Assembly (NCBI GenBank): GCA_963853835.1
Contig: OY970832.1
Location: forward strand, 27,646,208-27,710,207
DNA from: Calendula officinalis
Lineage: Eukaryota > Streptophyta > Magnoliopsida > Asterales > Asteraceae
DNA length: 64,000 nucleotides
Direction: 5' to 3'
The notes below the pieces were generated by a model that saw only the letters and a program-made list of their open reading frames with translations, had not been told where the DNA came from and made no database searches. Below, piece after piece: positions 59,401 through 64,000 of the stretch. Positions within the stretch are counted from its first letter, which is position 1. The number at the start of each line of letters is the position of its first letter. Made by a program: the position numbers and the translations under genes.

Positions 59401-60814
59401 TGAGCATGTCGATTAATATCTTTTTGATCAGAGTTCTCAGTTATTGCGTCCCTCATTTAATTTGATTCAATTTATCGCTCTTTTAACTCGTTTTTAAATA
59501 AATCATCATCAAATTGATGACGTTAGCTTCCTCTTAATCCTCTTATATAATTACTCTTTAAGATGAACTTCAATAATATCTGATTAATTTGACTCAGCCA
59601 TTTCTCAATTAATTAGTCTATTAAACTTACATAGTTTATTTTAAGCTATCAGTGTGAACTCATTAATCTGTCACTTAACTTGTCATCCACATTTAGTTTT
59701 GCACTCAGCAATTTAACCTACTTACTCGAAATGTTTTTCCCATTTTATCTCAATTTAATGATTCTTAATTAAATACTAACTTGTTGACCTTAATATGGAA
59801 TCTGCTTAACTATGATATCTCGTGATTCGTTGTATTCACGAAAATTTTAATTTCTCATCTAGATAACTCCTCTTTTAACGCTGATCAATAATTCTCTTTT
59901 AGATCCTGTTAATTATTCTCGTTTAGCTAAATGTAATTATTTCCCATTTTACTGACTTAATAGTTCTTTCTTTTACTCAACTTGGTAAATCCTCTTAAAA
60001 ATATTCTTAATCAATTTGATTTACTAATCTCTGATTTACTCGTTTTAATTGACTCAGTCTATTTAAGTGTTTTCTCCCATACGAATATTAAGTACTCCTC
60101 TTTAATGTTAATAATTTCCTCATTTCTCATTTACTCAAATCATGTTTCTCATTACACAGCTTATGGATCTTATATAATAATTTAATATTCCATTATTACA
60201 CTTTTTGTTCGAATTTTTCTCAGAATTTATAAAACTTCACCTCAACTCTATTAGGTGTTCCTCTAAATTGAAACTTTTATTATTTTCTCATTAGAATTTA
60301 TAGTTCCTCTCGTATGCGTTTTTTGTATATGAATAGAATATATATAAAACTCTGAGAGTTAAAACCAGAATTTTTTTTCCTCAAAATTATGGTCTAAATT
60401 ATACTCGGAATTATAAAATCTCACATTCGTATATCTATATATACATATTATTTGGTCGTACAATTCACAGGAAATTTTCTCAGGTTATTATAACTTTCAA
60501 CGTTTATTTCACAGATGCAATCAGAAACTATACTCGGAAAAATATACTCAGAATTTCTCTCAGAAAATAAACCAAAAATTCTCATATTACTCATCCATAC
60601 TCAGAATATAACAAAATCTCAAATAAATAATACTCTTAAATATTACCGGCAGTAGGAAGCGAGAGGTTGACGTGACATGCTGTATGCTTGATGTGGAAAC
60701 TTTTCTCATAAAATATTTCACTATTTTCTCGTTTTAAAACTCGATACTCAAACTTGAGTTTGAATTCGCCCCTTGCGAACCCAAATCCCTCAAGTCAGAG
60801 CTCTGATACCAACT
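56423..60814. other. Non-coding interior of the nested element
   Basis: AT-rich, densely filled with CTCAG, CTCAT and TACTCA words. No frame encodes a recognised domain; the longest (58937-59314) is low-complexity in composition and has no known motif. The phrase CTCAACTCCACTTG or a close variant occurs at 56424, 56914 and 58811. Confidence 0.85.
60800..60811 (-). other. Primer-binding site of the nested element
   Basis: On the minus strand TGGTATCAGAGC, complementary to the 3' end of initiator methionine tRNA, 3 bp inside the LTR. Confidence 0.9.
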
Positions 60815-63516
60815 TGTAACACCCTAAAATTTACAAGATTTTTTTTAAATTTTTTGTAAATAAAACTATAATCAAAAAGTCCCATAAATAAATCTCGGAT
60901 ATTAATATTTAACATTTAAAACGTATTTATTGCGGAAATAGTTAAAATAAAATAAAGTGTTTTAAAATATTAAATGATGTCCACATCAGTAACGAAAAGA
61001 TACAGCGGTCAACCGTCCACCTTCTCCTTTCCTTTGCTAGTACCTGAAACAATGTGGGGGAAAGTTTGGGTCAGCTGGGAAGCTGAGTGAATAATCTCAA
61101 AATGTAAACAATTATAACATACAACACATGAGGGCACATCGGTGTACTCCTAGTCAGAAACTACTCGATTAATTACTCAGATTTATTCTCAGATTTTATT
61201 ACTCAGATTTTAATTTATATAGCGCGCTTGTGTGATTTGGGACGAGAGATCAACCTCGCCCCTCCTCACACCTCAGATAGGCATAAGCCAAAACTCAGAC
61301 GGGAGTGATCCCAAAACTCAGACGGGAATAATCCCAAAACTCAGACGGGAGGTGATCCCAGGCATATAGCCAAAAACTCAGATGTGTGTTATTATGTTTT
61401 ATTATCTCTTTAACATAATTATCTCAGATGCCCTAGCAAGTAGTAGCACAGAATGACCCTGTGCCGAGCTCGGTTACCCAGGCACAATGTCTCAGATTAA
61501 AATAAATCAACAGCTGCTCAGATACTCAGATAGCATGTCAAACTCAGATAACAAATCAAACTTAGATAGCAGATCAAACTCAGATAACAGCACAAGCTCA
61601 TATAACAATTATGGTGCAAGAAATGTAACACATAAGTCATGCATGTACAACGTTAAAACTGAATACACGGTGAGAATACTCACCTCGAGAAACGTAAGCT
61701 CCAAAGGGTTCCCGACAATAAGAAGTACAGCACGTTATCTCCTAGACGATCCTAAAAGCATAAAAATGAAACCCGAATTACAATCCGTTCTAAAGACTCA
61801 AATTTAGAAAACTGGCAGCACCCGTCGGTCTCACGGAAACTGCTATATCTCTTAAAATGTGCAGTAGATTTATCTCATATTTTAACCATGAAAAGTACAC
61901 AATCAGAACTACACATCTCTGTGAGACGGCCATTGGCCAAAACAGACTCTAAGTGTCTCAAAACAGTGTTGCAAGACAGACATGTCGCACATGTCATTTT
62001 CCTAACAGTAGCATACTAAATTGACTATAACTTTTAAACCGTAATTCGGATTGACGAGAGGGTTACGGCATTGAAAAGCTAATTCAGAAATCAAGGTCCC
62101 AACACGGGCCAAAAATCCAGAAACGTATCTTAAGTGTATTAAAAACAGATTCAAAGATAGAAGACAGATTCTGCCCAAAAACTTAATTGTGTTTAAAACT
62201 TGTTTTGACAATCCCGACATCAACCCGTATAACCCAAGGCACCCGACCGTCCCGAAAATCGTTTTATATCTGAAACTGTAATTTAAAGTAATCTAGCTTG
62301 TTTGTTTTGAAATCCTCCTCGGTTTAGGAAACCAAGAACCTAAAGGTTCGGTTTCCGGGTTTTTCGGTTACCAAAACGTCTAGCTATAATCAAGATGGTT
62401 TTGACCCAACCCGACATGCATGAAATCAGTGATTAAAACTCGAAGTCTAAATGGAAACAATTTACAAATGATATTAAAACAACTCCTAACAAAACGGAAA
62501 TCAATAAACGATTTTAAAAATAAATTTCAAGAAACTTTTAACAAAAATTCAGCACAACGACAGTTTACGAGAATGGTCATAACTCACTGACCGAAAATCA
62601 GATTAACGAGTGTTCGGCGGTCACGGTTAGCTAACTCAGAGGACTACAAATCTCTGTGAGACGGTCCTTTCCTAAAACCGACACTAACGATGTCAAAAAC
62701 AGCGCGCAAGTCAACAAATCAAATCTGCCAGAATACTAAAACGATTCTTAAATAATAATAATGATAGAACTACACCCTCAATTGTTCCGACCTGCACAAG
62801 TTGCTTGTTGAGTTTCATTGACAACTCTTAGCTGAAAATAAAATAAAACACAGCCCATGTGGCTGTCAAATACATCACGCCAAGGGAAAGAATTCACAAA
62901 AAGGATGGTCCACAACAATTTACTTACTTCCTTCAAATGGTCGGTGTCCATAAAAATCATGTTGCCTGCTTCATGACCACGCCACCATCTCACTTAAATG
63001 GGATTTGTCCTTCTCTTGACAGCCATCGTCATCCTTCACGTCGATTACCCAAGCATCACATCTTTTTCCTTCGTGCCTTCTCATTGGCGGCAGACTAAAG
63101 AGAGAACCCAATTGATTTAGGGTAAAATCTAGTGGTTCATCTAAATACCACAAGGCCTCTAGCCCACTTGCTAGCCCAACATAACTCGGCCCTTGGCCTA
63201 TGGCCGGGCCTTGACTTAGAATTCTAAAATAACTTAAAACCCGAGACGTAATAACTTGCTAGCTAATTAAATGTACGAAAAATCACGAGACACATAAACA
63301 TCACGACAACTATTTATTTACTCAAAAAAAAAATTAATAAACAATAAAAGTAAATTAAAAATTACTTAATTAGTTAGCCGATCTGACTAGCTTAATTAAC
63401 GCCTAATAACACGAACCGTCTAACTACAAGTCGTATAAATAATATAAAATTAATTATAATAATAAAACATGATTAAAATAATATTATTTAATTAATACAA
63501 ATTTTGGGGCGTTACA
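60815..63516 (-). repeat. LTR of the nested element (right copy)
   Basis: It is displaced from the left copy by exactly 7,094 bp at every landmark compared, so there are no length differences, and I saw no base difference in the parts compared. Confidence 0.97.
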
Positions 63517-63521
63517 TCCAT

Positions 63522-63683
63522 CATGTGGGTGAGCATAGATTGAAGAGCTTCTACCGTTACCGGTACATTGTTATTCCCAACGCCGGATACATCCCCACCA
63601 TTTCCATTCCGAGGTGCATTGGGAATCATATTTGAATCCCCTTCTCCATCCAGTACAACTCGACCACTTCTTGTTCTAGCCAT
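63522..63683 (-). pseudogene. Start of the outer gypsy gag, cut off by the nested element
   Basis: An ATG at 63683 opens a 54-codon frame (MARTRSGRVVLDGEG..., ending in ALQSMLTHM) that stops being homologous at the insertion. Its length (162 bp) keeps the same frame as the main gag-pol part that resumes at 53720, so the two were one frame before insertion. Confidence 0.85.
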
Positions 63684-63880
63684 CTTACTAACATAAGATG
63701 TCAACCAATAAGAATCCGATTATTCGACTCAATAGTCACACAAAACATAAGAAAAGCTCGATTTAAAACAATCCCCTTAATGGTCAACCCTAATTCTCGA
63801 AGGTCAACCTAACTTCCTATAGAACATAAGCAAAGTCTAAGTCTAGGGTGGGTAAACCAACCTAATTCACTTAGACTAAA

Positions 63881-63892
63881 GCTCTGATACCA
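63881..63892 (-). other. Primer-binding site of the outer gypsy element
   Basis: Minus-strand TGGTATCAGAGC, identical to that of the nested element, with the same 3-bp distance from the LTR. Confidence 0.9.
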
Positions 63893-63895
63893 AGT

Positions 63896-64000
63896 TGTAA
63901 CACACCAATTTTTCAAAACAATTTAAACTTTTAAATAAATAAGTTCAACATCCAAAAATCCACAAAATCCAAAAACATAGTTTAGATAAAACATTTGGAA
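63896..64000 (-). repeat. 5' LTR of the gypsy element, truncated by the window
   Basis: The first 105 bp of the second LTR copy; one difference from 47540-47644. Confidence 0.95.

Larger units (their letters stand above)
53721..63516 (-). mobile_element. Nested non-coding LTR retroelement (LARD type), 9.8 kb
   Basis: Two 2,702-bp LTRs flank a 4,392-bp interior. A perfect 5-bp duplication TCCAT is at 53716-53720 and 63517-63521. PBS and PPT show minus orientation. No gag, protease, reverse transcriptase or integrase frame is found, so this is a large retrotransposon derivative moved by proteins of another element. It is inserted in gag of the outer gypsy element. Confidence 0.95.
47540..64000 (-). 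mobile_element. Ty3/gypsy LTR retrotransposon, runs off the window
   Basis: Left LTR (47540-49238), gag-pol on the minus strand, primer-binding site and the start of the second LTR (63896 onward) are present. Without the nested 9.8-kb element the part in view is about 6.7 kb. A chromodomain-like C-terminus of integrase suggests a chromovirus of the Tekay/Del kind. The right target duplication lies outside the window. Confidence 0.95.

Overview
The window is nuclear DNA of a flowering plant, most likely a eudicot. It is AT-rich, the genes have GT-AG introns, and the recognisable proteins are plant-type (MED17, Alba, a TPT/nucleotide-sugar transporter, a MAPK-substrate family protein, a CCCH zinc finger). 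Much of the sequence is transposable elements of every major class. No bacterial-style operons, CRISPR arrays or convincing functional tRNA/rRNA genes are seen.

Host genes: an intronless transporter of the triose-phosphate/nucleotide-sugar translocator family (8377-9414, +); a 5-exon short Alba DNA/RNA-binding protein (11958-13027, -); a 4-exon TMEM128-like membrane protein (14277-15218, -); an 8-exon Mediator subunit MED17 (15638-19687, -) whose introns hold hairpin MITEs; an intronless protein of unknown family (25508-26515, -); a small MAPK-kinase-substrate-family protein (38385-38678, -); and a 2-coding-exon CCCH zinc-finger protein (41862-43260, -). These do not form one pathway; they are ordinary gene islands between repeats. 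Exons of the split genes were placed by hand from reading frame, splice consensus and family similarity.

Mobile DNA, left to right: a complete PIF/Harbinger transposon (2634-5150) with TIRs, TAA target duplication and a broken transposase; two tRNA-derived SINEs with 16-bp duplications (5298-5432, 6838-6970); hAT-like, Mutator-like, Harbinger-like and Stowaway MITEs; a solo LTR inside a Stowaway-like MITE (26649-27382); and a LINE remnant (21253-21868).

At 27921-36887 there is a nested structure: a Mutator-like element with ~190-bp TIRs and a perfect 9-bp duplication carries a MinD gene fragment and has been invaded by Helitron-type elements, one of which carries a ribosomal protein P2 gene fragment with its intron. 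At 45380-47370 a LINE is split by a 1.1-kb foldback element full of GGATCC words.

From 47540 to the right edge lies a Ty3/gypsy retrotransposon on the minus strand. Its gag-pol frame contains seven nonsense codons but no frameshift that I could find. Its gag start is split by a 9.8-kb non-coding LTR element (53721-63516) with two 2,702-bp LTRs that are identical wherever I compared them.
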